Under the pieces are notes generated by a model that searched no databases, had not been told where the DNA came from, and worked only from the letters and a program-made list of their open reading frames with translations. This document shows, piece by piece, positions 13,250 through 13,747 of a stretch of DNA of 13,747 nucleotides (the stretch's first letter is position 1; every line of letters begins with the position of its first letter). Source of the DNA: Prevotellaceae bacterium (GTDB lineage Bacteria; Bacteroidota; Bacteroidia; Bacteroidales; UBA932); the NCBI GenBank assembly GCA_031254635.1, contig JAIRUB010000030.1:1-13747 (forward strand), read 5' to 3'. The translations under genes and the position numbers were made by a program.

Positions 13250-13747
13250 TAATGCTTTTCGATATATATCCCTATCAGTTTATCACGTACTTCTTCGTTT
13301 TTTGAGAAGCATATAGTTTTTCGGCAGGTAGCAGACTTGAATATGATTCCCAATTATCCGTACTGTAGCTTCTTATCGGAAAATGTTTCATTTTTTCAAG
13401 TAGCTTTCGCAAGTTACATTATCCCGTTTGCCGTTTTGCCAAGCAACTACAACTCCGCTTTTGCAATCCACAGCATACCAAGTCCAACGACGATTTTTCT
13501 TATTTCCGACATAACTCCAAAATTCGTCCATCTCAACAGAATAGTTTATATGAACCTCAAGGGCTTCAAGTAAACTGGCTTATGCTTTGTCCAACAAGTA
13601 AGGATTAATTTCTAATGGCGTTTTTTAAAATTGCATTGATAACCGTGTAAGGACTGACTCCAAAAACTCTTGCAGTATCACGAATGCCACTGCCATTAGT
13701 AGTCATTGATAAAATCTTTCCCTTTACCTCAGGTAAGCGCCCTTTAT
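13225..13747 (-). pseudogene. broken IS1 transposase (InsAB-type), 5' end outside the window
   Basis: From the right edge the - strand encodes KGRLPEVKGKILSMTTNGSG, then IRDTARVFGVSPYTVINAIL, the InsA-type helix-turn-helix region. After a frame change in an A-run at 13621-13626 comes TPLEINPYLLDKA, an in-frame TAA (13580-13582), then VEMDEFWSYVGNKKNRRWTW and YAVDCKSGVVVAWQNGKRDN, the IS1 catalytic core. A lost base in the A-run at 13391-13396 shifts the frame before MKHFPIRSYSTDNWESY. Near 13315-13322 an internal deletion joins LLPAEK to KTICFSKNEEVRDKLIG. The C-terminus IYIEKHYFKTGKYY ends at TAA (13225-13227). Four separate lesions make it non-functional. Confidence 0.8.

Larger units (their letters stand above)
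13202..13747 (-). mobile_element. decayed IS1-family insertion sequence, right part only
   Basis: The element runs out of the window on the right. Its visible end begins GGTAGTGTTTCAAAACAGC (13202-13220), which has the GGTrrTG start typical of IS1 terminal repeats. The transposase remnant described next ends 23 bases inside this end. The other end and any target duplication lie beyond 13747. Confidence 0.65.

Noticed and set aside
13337..13573. 78-residue + strand frame
   Set aside because: It lies antisense to the catalytic core of the IS1 transposase remnant and has no family resemblance of its own.
13620..13626. Functional programmed -1 frameshift in the IS1 element
   Set aside because: The -1 frame after A-AAA-AAC meets a stop within three codons, and other lesions break the gene anyway.

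Overview
The window reads as chromosome of a member of the Bacteroidota, most likely Bacteroidales. The main reasons are promoters of the TTTG-N19-TAnnTTTG type (clear at 2852-2882 and 10942-10972), AT-rich leaders without obvious Shine-Dalgarno sites, a DUF4369/TlpA-like lipoprotein, a riboswitch-controlled BtuB/BtuG-type pair, and an HU gene followed by a tiny COX24-type basic protein gene and rng. All identifications come from reading the sequence; no database search was run.

Left part, + strand. A predicted TlpA-like lipoprotein (222-1370) and a multi-pass putative heavy-metal exporter (1471-2577) are separated by a hairpin-forming intergenic repeat. Next come a short IS1-type transposase fragment (2641-2835), a consensus promoter and a cobalamin riboswitch (about 2890-3050). 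The riboswitch leads a two-gene operon: a TonB-dependent receptor (3089-5023, BtuB-like) and a surface beta-propeller lipoprotein (5048-6136, BtuG-like). Together these form a vitamin B12 capture and outer-membrane import module.

Middle. Positions 6188-7085 hold a decayed IS1182-like element with recognisable terminal inverted repeats. To its right, on the - strand, lie a small beta-barrel protein with a strong terminator, hutI (imidazolonepropionase) and comF. comF diverges from yhbP (+) across a 65-bp spacer that is a near-symmetric double promoter. yhbP converges on, and overlaps by 8 bp, an Lrp/AsnC regulator (-).

Right part. HU (11041-11328), a 30-residue lysine/arginine-rich COX24/mS38-like protein (11332-11424) and ribonuclease G (11508-13070) probably form one growth-related expression block. 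A decayed IS1 element (13202 to the window end, - strand) follows.

Most of the window is ordinary housekeeping and nutrient-uptake content, and I do not see a convincing undescribed multigene system. The points most worth a second look are: two otherwise intact enzymes that each lack one key catalytic residue through a single-base change (Arg for the first Cys of the thioredoxin-like CxxC; Asn for the metal-binding Asp of HutI); the mirror-image comF/yhbP promoter that predicts leaderless mRNAs; the tiny unlisted COX24-type gene; and three independently decayed insertion sequences.
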